DNA from: JARLFX01 sp036404255
GTDB lineage: Bacteria; Acidobacteriota; Terriglobia; Terriglobales; Acidobacteriaceae
Assembly: GCA_036404255.1 (NCBI GenBank)
Contig: DASWOP010000151.1
Coordinates: forward strand, 1-58,686
Length of the DNA stretch: 58,686 nt
Direction of reading: 5' to 3'
Shown here: positions 1 to 7,653 of the stretch, in pieces
Layout: each line of letters starts with the position of its first letter
How positions within the stretch are numbered: the stretch's first letter is position 1
Translations under genes and position numbers: made by a program
The notes under the pieces: model-generated
Database searches by the model: none
Told to the model about the DNA's origin: nothing
Seen by the model: the letters and a program-made list of their open reading frames with translations, nothing else

Positions 1-84
1 GGCCCTCAAGCTCTCTTGACTATGCTGTATCGCTCGACGCACTGCCTCTGTCGTTCGGGCGCTCCCGTGAAGAATCTGTCCCAT
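1..84 (-). CDS. IS481-family transposase, N-terminal 28 codons (partial)
   Basis: An ATG at 84 is preceded by GGAGG at 89-93 and opens a frame running to the window edge without a stop. The peptide begins MGQILHGSARTT and continues with EAVRRAIQHSQESL, a start I recognise from IS481-type DDE transposases (N-terminal HTH followed by an rve integrase core). Only part of the HTH is in the window, so integrity cannot be judged. A diverged copy of the same start is present at 57403 on the same strand. Confidence 0.65.
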   Translation of the reverse strand, partial: MGQILHGSARTTEAVRRAIQHSQESLRA

Positions 85-140
85 AGTGCCTCCTTCTGAC
101 GTTCAGAAAAGTATGCACCATCTATCTCCGGGACTAAACA
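1..140 (-). mobile_element. IS481-family element, 5' end (runs out of window)
   Basis: The minus strand from 140 starts TGTTTAGTCCCGGAGATAG, which I take as the terminal inverted repeat, and leads into a transposase reading frame that starts at 84. The boundary falls at the point where the IS5 reading frame breaks off (141/142), so this element appears to have inserted into the IS5 copy. Target-site duplication cannot be checked because the other end lies outside the window. Confidence 0.6.
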
Positions 141-141
141 C

Positions 142-519
142 TTAGCCCGCCCTTGCTGCGTCCGATGGCTTGCGACGAGCCCCTTTTTTGCGCGCTCCAG
201 CGCTATGCTGGTGAGCGCGCACGATGGTGGAGTCGATCATGGCGTATTCGTTGTCCGCGTCCCTGGCCAGATGCTCGAAAACAGCCTTCCAGACTCCGCG
301 CACGGCCCATCGGCTGAACCGCGTATGCACCACCCGGAAGTCGCCGAAACGCTCCGGCAGATCGCGCCACGGAACCCCGGCCCGATAGCGGTATAGCATG
401 GCTTCTACAAATAAACGGTTGTCCATCGCTGGTCGGCCCACACACCCAATCCGACCCGGCAACAGATCCTTGATCCGCTCCCACTGATCGTCCCGCAATC
501 CATAGCGCCTTACGGTCAT
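142..519 (-). pseudogene. IS5-family transposase orfA remnant
   Basis: The 125-residue frame matches the N-terminal half of IS5/IS427-type transposases: RYGLRDDQWERIKDLLPG, then the DUF4096-like helix region with GVPWRDLPERFGDF, then the first catalytic Asp in the context AMIDSTIVRAHQHSAG. In this group orfA is normally joined to orfB (GLTTKIHA onwards) by frameshifting. Here the downstream half is absent, because the reading frame runs into the IS481 end at 140. The copy therefore cannot encode a complete transposase. Its upstream end, about 525-540, truncates the gene that begins at 1048. Confidence 0.8.
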
Positions 520-523
520 CCTC

Positions 524-1048
524 TCAGCCTAAAAATTCCTCCCCCTCTCGCATATAGCCAGTTTGATGACACCCCCTAAGCCGTTGCTGCCAGATATCGA
601 TCGTGCTTTGCGGCACGAGTGAACGGTAGATGCCAAGCGATTCGGCAAGTGCTGGAATGAAAAATTCTCCGTGTCCATCGGGAATGGAAGATCGTCCCAG
701 ACTGAATTGGCGCGTGCTGTGCTCCATGGTGGCAATGCCGTTCGGCAACAGATAGGCGTCCCTGCCCGCCCGCACAAATGTCCCAACTGCATAGGCGAAG
801 TGCGGCGTGGCATATTGCACTTCGTGGTGTAGCGAGGGATCGATGAGGGCGCCATCTGCATCCTGGTGCTTCACTGCAAATCTACAGACACCTTCGAGTG
901 CGTCAAGATAACGCTGCTTTGAGATGTTGAGAGGAGACCAGGCGTGCGCAGCAAGATGATACTGCGTGGGCATCTCCTGGGCTGAAATCAGAGAGGAAGC
1001 CTCGCTGAGCAGAAGCGTTAGAACGAGAACGAGCCGGCGCGTTTTCAT
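524..1048 (-). pseudogene. N-terminal fragment of a secreted protein, truncated by IS5
   Basis: A signal peptide (residues 1-23, KTRRLVLVLTLLLSEASSLISAQ) is followed by about 145 residues rich in aromatic and helical segments, for example LHHEVQYATPHFAYAVGTF and GHGEFFIPALAESLGIY. The frame ends in the IS5 terminal sequence (stop at 524-526), so the natural C-terminus is gone. It starts 7 nt after the nucleoside hydrolase stop and is the fourth gene of that operon. I do not recognise a named family; the helix pattern resembles the start of alpha/alpha-toroid carbohydrate enzymes, but this is weak. Confidence 0.6.
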
Positions 1049-1055
1049 GATGATC

Positions 1056-2102
1056 TTAGTGTGTGCTGCCTATGGTGGCGCCTGCAGTGCTGCTGCGGCA
1101 GGTGCGTCCCGGGTGCAGCGCCTTTGCCTGCGGCGAAAGAAGCTGGTCAAAGTACATGGAGAAGAAACGCTCGCTATCCACTTTCATGCAGACGTTGGCG
1201 TTGGGCGCGCCGGGTGTTTCGCGGGTGTAGCCATCCTTGTCAACCTCGATGTGTATGGGTTGCGTCGGGCACACGGCAGGGTCAATGGCTTGCGCGATAG
1301 CGACAACGTCGTAAAAGGTAGGTGTAGGATCGCGCGTGGAAGCGGTCCACTGGTGGTATAGCTCCATCATGGTGTTTATTAGCGGAGTGTCCTGATTGAA
1401 GAAGGCGTTGCGTTTCACCTCGTCGAATTTCAATTGCGTTGAATCCAGCGGCATCACGTACAGCGGAACGCCCGAAGCAAAGAGTTTTTGCGCAGAGACA
1501 GGATCAAGGCGGATGTTGTATTCCGAGTCGATGCCATGCGCGGGGGCATAGCCGAGGTCTCCGTAACCCGCGCGAATGGAGCCGCCCATAATGACGACGC
1601 TCTTCAACCTGCGAAACGTCTCGGGATCTTTATCGATCATCGCGCCGATGTTGCTGAGAGGCGAAACAGAAATAAGCGTGACTGCGCTGGGATTTTTGCG
1701 GATGGTGTCGAGAGCGAAGCTGATGGCATCAGGCCAGCTTTGCTGTGGCCCGCCAAAGTTTGAGGCCCAGAGGCGCTGCGTGAATGGAGCATCAGGGCGT
1801 GGCGTAGTTTTGCGGCCGGCAAATACGGGAATCTCTTCACGTCCGGTTTCGCAGAGAAAACGCTGCGTGAGCGCAGCGCGCAGCGTGGTGTCTCCCCAGC
1901 CGGTTGTGATGCCTGCCAATTTGACGTCGGGACTGGAGAGCAGGAGGCCGAGTGCAAAGGCATCGTCGACGTCGTCGCCTATGTCAGTATCGAAGATCAC
2001 CAGTTTCTGTGGAGATGGCAATGGGGTTTGCGCGACGAGCGGAAGCGCGCAGCTAGCCAACGCGACAGCGGTTTGCAGAGCACGGATATAACGGATATTC
2101 AT
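1056..2102 (-). CDS. Secreted inosine/uridine-preferring nucleoside hydrolase
   Basis: Hydrolyses the N-glycosidic bond of ribonucleosides to free base and ribose. The hallmark Ca2+-binding Asp cluster DTDIGDDVDDAFA is at about residues 38-50, preceded by a signal peptide ending near LPLVAQ, so the enzyme is probably periplasmic. Other family features are the VSPLSNIGAMIDKDP region and VIMGGS. Length (348 aa) is normal. The ATG at 2102 is preferred over the GTG at 2105 because GGGAG sits 6 nt upstream. It lies 20 bp downstream of ribokinase in the same operon, which fits release of ribose for phosphorylation. Confidence 0.9.
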   Translation of the reverse strand: MNIRYIRALQTAVALASCALPLVAQTPLPSPQKLVIFDTDIGDDVDDAFALGLLLSSPDVKLAGITTGWGDTTLRAALTQRFLCETGREEIPVFAGRKTTPRPDAPFTQRLWASNFGGPQQSWPDAISFALDTIRKNPSAVTLISVSPLSNIGAMIDKDPETFRRLKSVVIMGGSIRAGYGDLGYAPAHGIDSEYNIRLDPVSAQKLFASGVPLYVMPLDSTQLKFDEVKRNAFFNQDTPLINTMMELYHQWTASTRDPTPTFYDVVAIAQAIDPAVCPTQPIHIEVDKDGYTRETPGAPNANVCMKVDSERFFSMYFDQLLSPQAKALHPGRTCRSSTAGATIGSTH

Positions 2103-2122
2103 CACGATCTCCCGACGGTTGA

Positions 2123-3070
2123 CTATAGCGGAAACGCGTTGACAGCCGCACCCGCGAGGAACTCATTCACCTCGTTGAGCCGTGGCATGGACGGTAGCGC
2201 ACCACGGCGAGTGACGGAAATGGCTGCCACGGCGGAGGCAAACCGGGCTGCCTCCACGGGAGTATCTCCCCGCATTAGCGCGACGGCGAATCCGCCATTG
2301 AAGGCATCTCCGGCGGCAGTGGAGTCTTCCGCTACAACCTGGAAGGGGTCAATGTGCTCACGCGTGCCATCTTCGGTTGCCAGATAAACTCCGCGCGCGC
2401 CCAGTTTCAGAACGACATTGCGGACGCCGGCACTCAAAAAGAACTCAGCAGCAGCACGCAGATCATGCCCAGAGCTACTATCGATCGCCCGCCCGGAGAG
2501 AAGCGCGGCCTCAGTTTCATTGGGGGTAAACCAAGTGATCCTGGAGAGCAGATGTGCAGGCAATTCCTGCGCAGGAGCCGGATCAAGAATTAACGGGGTG
2601 TTGCTTTGCTCACACATAACGGCGAGCGCAGTAAGCGTTTCCATGGGTGTTTCGAGCTGGGTCAGCACGATACCAGCGCCCTCAATAAGCGAGCGATGTC
2701 CAACTAAATCCGCAGGCAGGACATGGGCATTCGCGCCGGGTACTACGATGATGGTGTTGTCGCCGGCGGCAGTGGTCAGGATAGATGCCATGCCGGTGGG
2801 GCCTTCAGCTACGCCAACGGCTTCGGCATGGACGCCGGTCTCGCGCAATTCGTTGAGAGGTTTCGCGGCGAAGACATCGGAGCCAACCTTGCCGATTAAA
2901 TGGACATCGTGGCCCAGGCGGGCTGCTGCTGCAGCCTGGTTTGCACCTTTGCCGCCGGTAAAGATGGCGAAGTCCGACCCCTGGAGGGTTTCGCCGACCT
3001 GAGGATTCCGGTTCGTGCGAACCACCAGGTCCACATTGATACTGCCAACTACAACAATGGATCGCTTCAT
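2123..3070 (-). CDS. rbsK: Ribokinase (PfkB family)
   Basis: ATP-dependent phosphorylation of ribose to ribose-5-phosphate in the cytoplasm. Recognisable PfkB features are GSINVDLV at the N-terminus, the substrate-binding GGKGANQAAAAARLG motif (about residues 39-53) and signature 2, DSTAAGDAFNGG, with the predicted catalytic Asp at about residue 255. Length (315 aa) matches the family. It is cotranscribed with a membrane transporter upstream (18 bp gap) and a nucleoside hydrolase downstream, so its ribose probably comes from nucleosides. Specificity for ribose rather than another sugar or nucleoside is inferred from family and context. Confidence 0.92.
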   Translation of the reverse strand: MKRSIVVVGSINVDLVVRTNRNPQVGETLQGSDFAIFTGGKGANQAAAAARLGHDVHLIGKVGSDVFAAKPLNELRETGVHAEAVGVAEGPTGMASILTTAAGDNTIIVVPGANAHVLPADLVGHRSLIEGAGIVLTQLETPMETLTALAVMCEQSNTPLILDPAPAQELPAHLLSRITWFTPNETEAALLSGRAIDSSSGHDLRAAAEFFLSAGVRNVVLKLGARGVYLATEDGTREHIDPFQVVAEDSTAAGDAFNGGFAVALMRGDTPVEAARFASAVAAISVTRRGALPSMPRLNEVNEFLAGAAVNAFPL

Positions 3071-3088
3071 TCGATTAATTCTCTCGTG

Positions 3089-4069
3089 TTACATCGTGGG
3101 GGCAAAGGCAATTGCCGTCAGTCCAGCAAGGAACAGCACAAACATCAGTGGAATCAGGCGCTTCGCGGAAGCTGGCGCACTGGCAAACTCGTGCCAGATG
3201 AAGATACCCCATACGGCGGAGACCATCGTGGCACCTTGGCCGATGGCGTAGGAGACAGCTGGGCCAACGAACTTGCCTCCGGAAGAGACGAAGTTGGCAA
3301 TGGCGCCGGAACACCAGATGGCTCCGCCGAGTATCCCCATGACATGCCACAGGCTCCTCCCGGTGAAATAGTCACGTGGAGCAACGCGGGCGCCGGAAAG
3401 CGGGCTGCGCATCAGCCAAAGATTTGTGGGGATGGCGCAGAGCAGGACGCCGAGCGCGAAGTAAGGCGCAACGGCATACGGACCATAGCCGCCGGTACCG
3501 TGCATGGCACGCGTCAGAATCGGATAGAAGAGGCCCATGAGCAAGCCGCTGACCAGGCTGAGAACAATGCCGCGAGTGGTTACGGCACGCTGGGCAAGCT
3601 CGCGGCGGCGGTAGGCCATGGCATCGACCACGATGGCAATTGCCACCAACGCTACTCCGCCGAAGAGATAGAGAGGATTGCCTGCAGGGGCAAGGATGTA
3701 GTTGAGGACGCTGCCGAGAACCAGCGCGAGGCCAATTCCGACGGGAAAGGCGACGGCCATGCCGGCAATATCAATCGCGGCGACCAGCAATAAATTCGCA
3801 ATATTGAAGACTGCGCCAGAAAGGATGGCAAGCAGGAGATGATGGGTATCGCCCTGCAGCAGGGCGGCCAGAAAGGGGTGTGGTCCACCCCCCAGGGCAA
3901 AACCCCAGGCAAAGCTACCCAGCAGAATGCCGGCAACGTAGTCCCAATAAAATAGCTGAAAAGGCCAGCCAGGTGTGAGTTTCATGGTGTTGGCCCAGGA
4001 TCCCCAGCAGAACATGCTGAGGAGCATAAATGCGAACTGGGCCGGATACGTGCTGGGGTAATAGGTCAA
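3089..4069 (-). CDS. DMT/GRP-type sugar or ureide permease-like transporter
   Basis: A 326-residue polytopic membrane protein with about ten hydrophobic segments and no large soluble domain. The N-terminal FAFMLLSMFCWGSWANTMKL and the FYWDYVAGILLGSFAWG segment are typical of the GRP/RhaT/ureide-permease branch of the drug/metabolite transporter superfamily. The frame starts with TTG at 4069 with GGAAG 6 nt upstream; a later ATG would remove the first helix. As first gene of the nucleoside hydrolase-ribokinase operon it probably imports ribose or a nucleoside, but the sequence does not show which. A promoter with a LacI-type operator lies upstream (4103-4157). Confidence 0.8.
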   Translation of the reverse strand: MTYYPSTYPAQFAFMLLSMFCWGSWANTMKLTPGWPFQLFYWDYVAGILLGSFAWGFALGGGPHPFLAALLQGDTHHLLLAILSGAVFNIANLLLVAAIDIAGMAVAFPVGIGLALVLGSVLNYILAPAGNPLYLFGGVALVAIAIVVDAMAYRRRELAQRAVTTRGIVLSLVSGLLMGLFYPILTRAMHGTGGYGPYAVAPYFALGVLLCAIPTNLWLMRSPLSGARVAPRDYFTGRSLWHVMGILGGAIWCSGAIANFVSSGGKFVGPAVSYAIGQGATMVSAVWGIFIWHEFASAPASAKRLIPLMFVLFLAGLTAIAFAPTM

Positions 4070-4102
4070 GAGGGACTTCCATTCAGGAAAAGAGTATTTT
4101 TT

Positions 4103-4157
4103 TGAAAGGTTTCATTCTCGCTCTTTAGGGATACCCAACGATGGGCAGTTCTGTCAA
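4103..4157 (-). promoter_or_regulatory. Promoter plus LacI-type operator for the transporter-rbsK operon
   Basis: On the minus strand, TTGACA (4152-4157) is followed after 17-18 bp by a weak -10 (TATCCC, 4128-4133). About 13 nt downstream comes the near-palindrome TGAAACCTTTCA (4103-4114) followed by A-rich sequence. The operator would sit at about +8 to +19, between the start of transcription and the TTG start codon. Two arm bases on each side match the other operators in this window; the centre differs at one position. Confidence 0.6.
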
Positions 4158-4231
4158 TGTGAATTGTAATCGCGAAAAGGGCGGTGGCTCTTTTCAGGGA
4201 AGGTCCGGACGAAGAAAGTAAGGAATTCCAA

Positions 4232-4285
4232 TTGACAAAGGCAAGCGGGACTGAGTAATGTTTCGGGTGATAATGAAACGTTTCA
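4232..4285 (+). promoter_or_regulatory. Promoter plus LacI-type operator for the GH55-like/SGNH operon
   Basis: TTGACA (4232-4237), an 18 bp spacer, TAATGT (4256-4261) and the perfect palindrome TGAAACGTTTCA (4274-4285) followed by AAAATA. The operator would begin about 6 nt after the predicted transcription start and it contains the likely ATG of the first gene (4273-4275), so repressor binding would block initiation or early elongation. The divergent operator at 4103 serves the other strand. Confidence 0.7.
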
Positions 4286-6324
4286 AAATACTACATCTGC
4301 CGGTTGACGCTTCCGCGGGCATAATTCGCACGCTTGCCCTGGCTACAGGCGCACTGTTGAGTGTGGCCGCAGGGGGTTGTGGCGCTGGGGTGAGCCCAAA
4401 TGCCGCGGTAACCGCGGCTGCCGCAGGCTTTCCGGCAGATAGCGGAATGCTCAATGTGCGCGATTTTGGCGCGCTTGGAGACGGCAAAACGGACGATACT
4501 GCCGCGATCCTGGCTGCAGTCGCGGCCAGCGGCGCGGATACGGGCGCATTCTGGTGGCAGGATCGTATCGTTTATTTTCCTGACGGCGTTTATATGATCT
4601 CTGCCCAAATCATCAAGCAATACTCGACCGGCTATGCTTCCGGTATGGTGCTGGTGGGGCAATCGCAGGCGAATACGATCCTGAAGCTGAAGGACTATGC
4701 CGCCGGCTATCAGACCCCGACAGCGCCGCAGGCGATGGTCTTTATGACATCCAAGTTGATTGACGCAGACGGACCGTACGGTGGCGGCAAGGACTATCCG
4801 GGATTGGGCGAGGGAAATGACGCCTACAAGAACTCAATCGAAAACATGACTCTGAACGTGGGGAGTGGGAATCCAGGTGCGGTCGGCATTGACTACCTTG
4901 CGAACAATCTTGGGGCGATTCGGCAGGTTACGGTCACGGCGCCTGCAGGTAGCGGCACCACGGGTATCTCAATGCTGCGAAAGTGGATTGGACCGGCACT
5001 GCTAGAGCATGTGACGGTCCATGGGTTTAACGTGGGCATCGATGTTGCAAACACGGAATACGGCGTCACCCTGAATCACGTTGCATTGAACGGCCAATTC
5101 ACGGCCGGGTTGCGGAACAATCAGAATTCGATCTCGGCCAACGATCTGGAAGTGAACAGCGTTGGCTCGGCGATTATAAGTACAGCGCTGGACGGTTTGA
5201 TCGTCCTTGCGCAGGCTCAGCTCTCGTCGTCATCCGCTACGACCGTGCAGAACACGCTTGGTACCATCCTCTTCCGCGCCAGCCGGGTATCGAATTATCA
5301 AAAATTCACCGGGGGCTCGATCCTGGGCGACGTGATCGACGGGGCGTTGACCGGGCCGGCTGCATGGACGGCGAAGACCTCCGCGCAATTCATTCCGGTA
5401 GAAGATCCGCCGAGCGTCGTGCAGGAAGCATCGTCAAGCTGGGTCAGCGTAGGAACTTATGGGGCTGTTCCGGTCTCCTTCACAAATTCGCAGGGCGCGC
5501 CCCTGGAAACGCCTACGGACTCGCTGGCCGCATTTCAAGCGGCCTTTGCGACGGGCGCCTCTACAATCTATCTGCCGCATGGCCTGTATTACCTCAGCAA
5601 CAATCTGCAGATACCATCGACGGTGCAGCGTATTGTCGGTATGGACTCGACCATCCGCGTGTATCAGACAGGCGGATACAAGATGAATCGTGCGCAGGGG
5701 ATGTTTCGTGTGCTCGACTCCACGGGTATGGCGCCCCTGCAGATTGAAAAGCTTGCCTTTGATAACTCGAATTACGGGACGCAACTCGCACTGGAGCAGG
5801 CTTCGACGCGGCCCCTGATTGTGCAGGATATGGTATTTGCAGGCGCGCTAATTATGAATCGCGCGGCGACCGGCGGCAAGGTATTTCTAACTGACATATC
5901 GTGTGCCGGCTGCGTGGGTAACGTCATCGCGGGGACGGCAGCAGTGACTGGTGTACAGGTAGATGTCGAGCACTGCCAGACGTGCTTCTACAACCAGGGC
6001 GCTGACTTCAATATTCTGGGATTGAAGACCGAAGGTATTGAGACGGTGGTAGCGGCTACAGGTGGACGTACACAGGTGCTGGGCGGCCTGATCTACATGG
6101 TCAGCACGAATACGTCGCCCTCTATGCCGGCCTTTAGCGCGACGAATGCCGTGCTGACAGCTTCGTTTGTTGAAGAGGCATTCTACTCGACGACCCATTA
6201 CACGTACTTACTGAACGACACGCAAAACGGCGTGAGCACGCTCACGCCGGAGAGCAGTTTTCCAACACGGGATACGGGCAGCTATGGCCGTATCGTACCG
6301 TGGCTGCAGACCGCAATTCACTAG
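4273..6324 (+). CDS. GH55/pectate-lyase-3-like beta-helix lipoprotein (paralogue A)
   Basis: Two tandem right-handed beta-helix domains of the Pectate_lyase_3/GH55 type. The first begins LNVRDFGALGDGKTDDTAAI (about residue 59) and the second TYGAVPVSF...TPTDSLAAFQAAF with STIYLPHGLYYLS. A lipoprotein-like signal (LALATGALLSVAAGGC) implies membrane anchoring outside the cytoplasm. The first ATG at 4258 lies at the predicted -10, so the ATG at 4273 (MKRFKI) is chosen; it overlaps the operator. Known GH55 enzymes are beta-1,3-glucanases with the same double-helix layout, but catalytic residues cannot be assigned here. Three paralogues occur at 7643, 27156 and 42268. The next gene starts 24 bp downstream. 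Confidence 0.8.
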   Translation: MKRFKILHLPVDASAGIIRTLALATGALLSVAAGGCGAGVSPNAAVTAAAAGFPADSGMLNVRDFGALGDGKTDDTAAILAAVAASGADTGAFWWQDRIVYFPDGVYMISAQIIKQYSTGYASGMVLVGQSQANTILKLKDYAAGYQTPTAPQAMVFMTSKLIDADGPYGGGKDYPGLGEGNDAYKNSIENMTLNVGSGNPGAVGIDYLANNLGAIRQVTVTAPAGSGTTGISMLRKWIGPALLEHVTVHGFNVGIDVANTEYGVTLNHVALNGQFTAGLRNNQNSISANDLEVNSVGSAIISTALDGLIVLAQAQLSSSSATTVQNTLGTILFRASRVSNYQKFTGGSILGDVIDGALTGPAAWTAKTSAQFIPVEDPPSVVQEASSSWVSVGTYGAVPVSFTNSQGAPLETPTDSLAAFQAAFATGASTIYLPHGLYYLSNNLQIPSTVQRIVGMDSTIRVYQTGGYKMNRAQGMFRVLDSTGMAPLQIEKLAFDNSNYGTQLALEQASTRPLIVQDMVFAGALIMNRAATGGKVFLTDISCAGCVGNVIAGTAAVTGVQVDVEHCQTCFYNQGADFNILGLKTEGIETVVAATGGRTQVLGGLIYMVSTNTSPSMPAFSATNAVLTASFVEEAFYSTTHYTYLLNDTQNGVSTLTPESSFPTRDTGSYGRIVPWLQTAIH

Positions 6325-6348
6325 AGACGATTCAAGGAGATGTTGCTG

Positions 6349-7653
6349 ATGGATGCGCTGAAGATGTTCACACGCTGGTGGGCAGGCCGCTATGCGGTCG
6401 CGGCGGTCAGTCTATTGATGCTGCTCAACGCGGCTCAGGCACAGGTCGCAGTGCCGCAGGAATTTGCGCTGAAAAGCGGAGACCGGGTGGTTTTCTACGG
6501 AGACAGCATCACCGCGCAGCGACTTTATACGCGGCTGGTAGAGATTATGGTGGTTACGCGCTATCCGGCCATGAGGGTGAATTTCTATAGCGCGGGCGTC
6601 AGTGGAGATACCGTCTACGGCGGGCACTCTGGCGACGCCAAAGAGAGGGTTCTACGTGATGTTGCGCCATTCCGGCCCTCGGTCATCACGGTCGCCCTCG
6701 GCGCCAATGACGGGCATTACACGCTGGAGGGTGCAGACGCGACATTTCTCTCCTATCAAAAGGGATACCGTACGCTGCTCGACCTGCTGAAGCAGAACTC
6801 GGACTCCGGAGTGCGGATCACGCTCGCGTCGCCGGTGGCGTACGACGAGATCTCGCGGACGGGAGCCCCGGTTACCGGGTACAACAACCTACTGATCCGT
6901 TACGGCAGCTTCGTCAAGCAGCTTGCCGGCGAAAATCGCTATGGGTTCGCGGATTTCAATCATGCGATGACCACGCTGCTCACGGCGGAGACAAAGGAAA
7001 ATCCAACCGCGGCGCAGGAACTGTATCCCGACCATCTGCATCCGTCTGTCTGGGGGCACTGGGGATTGGCTGCCGAGATGGCGCGGACCTGGGGCTTTGA
7101 TCCGCTGGTAAGTTCGGTATTGCTTGACGCGGCGAATGCTAAAGTCAGTTCCGCGCAGAAGACCGGCGTAACCGAACTGACACGTACACCAACGGGATTA
7201 ACGTGGTCGCAGTTCGATACGGCGTTGCCGTTGCCACTCGACATCGGGGACGTCCTCACACAGATTCTGATTGAGTCTTCCGATATAGCGCAGCTTGATC
7301 AACAAACGTTGCAGGTAAGTGGGTTGAATGCGGGAACATACCTGCTGATGATCGATGGAAAGAATATTGCGCCATATACACAGCAGCAACTCGCGGCAGG
7401 CGTGAACCTTGCACTTCTGGATACTCCGATGGAGCAGCAGGCCAGAAGTGTAGATTGGGATGGCGGCGAACGTCGCGCAAAGTTGAGCGCGATCCGTCTG
7501 AACCTGATGGCACAGACGCCGGCTCTTGTAGGACGAGAGAGTGCAGTTAAAACGCTGGACGCGCTGGACGCCGCGATGGTGGATCTGGAGTATAAACACG
7601 CCCAGCCAGTGATCCATCACTTTGAATTGAAGGTGCAGGCAAATGGCCACTAG
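6349..7653 (+). CDS. Secreted SGNH/GDSL-family hydrolase
   Basis: Predicted esterase or lipase-like enzyme. Block I is VVFYGDSITAQ (nucleophile Ser), block III is ALGANDG, and the C-terminal catalytic pair is in YPDHLHPSVWGH. A signal peptide ends near LLNAAQAQ, so it acts outside the cytoplasm, plausibly removing acyl groups from a polysaccharide. The ATG at 6349 is chosen because AAGGAG (6334-6339) is 9 nt upstream; the ATG at 6340 abuts it. About 170 residues follow the catalytic core and are unassigned. It overlaps the next gene by 11 bp. A truncated paralogue is at 43968. Confidence 0.88.
   Translation: MDALKMFTRWWAGRYAVAAVSLLMLLNAAQAQVAVPQEFALKSGDRVVFYGDSITAQRLYTRLVEIMVVTRYPAMRVNFYSAGVSGDTVYGGHSGDAKERVLRDVAPFRPSVITVALGANDGHYTLEGADATFLSYQKGYRTLLDLLKQNSDSGVRITLASPVAYDEISRTGAPVTGYNNLLIRYGSFVKQLAGENRYGFADFNHAMTTLLTAETKENPTAAQELYPDHLHPSVWGHWGLAAEMARTWGFDPLVSSVLLDAANAKVSSAQKTGVTELTRTPTGLTWSQFDTALPLPLDIGDVLTQILIESSDIAQLDQQTLQVSGLNAGTYLLMIDGKNIAPYTQQQLAAGVNLALLDTPMEQQARSVDWDGGERRAKLSAIRLNLMAQTPALVGRESAVKTLDALDAAMVDLEYKHAQPVIHHFELKVQANGH

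Noticed and set aside
6323..6334. AGAGACGATTCA between paralogue A and the SGNH gene as an internal operator
   Set aside because: It matches at 10 of 12 positions but overlaps the stop codon inside an operon with no promoter nearby.
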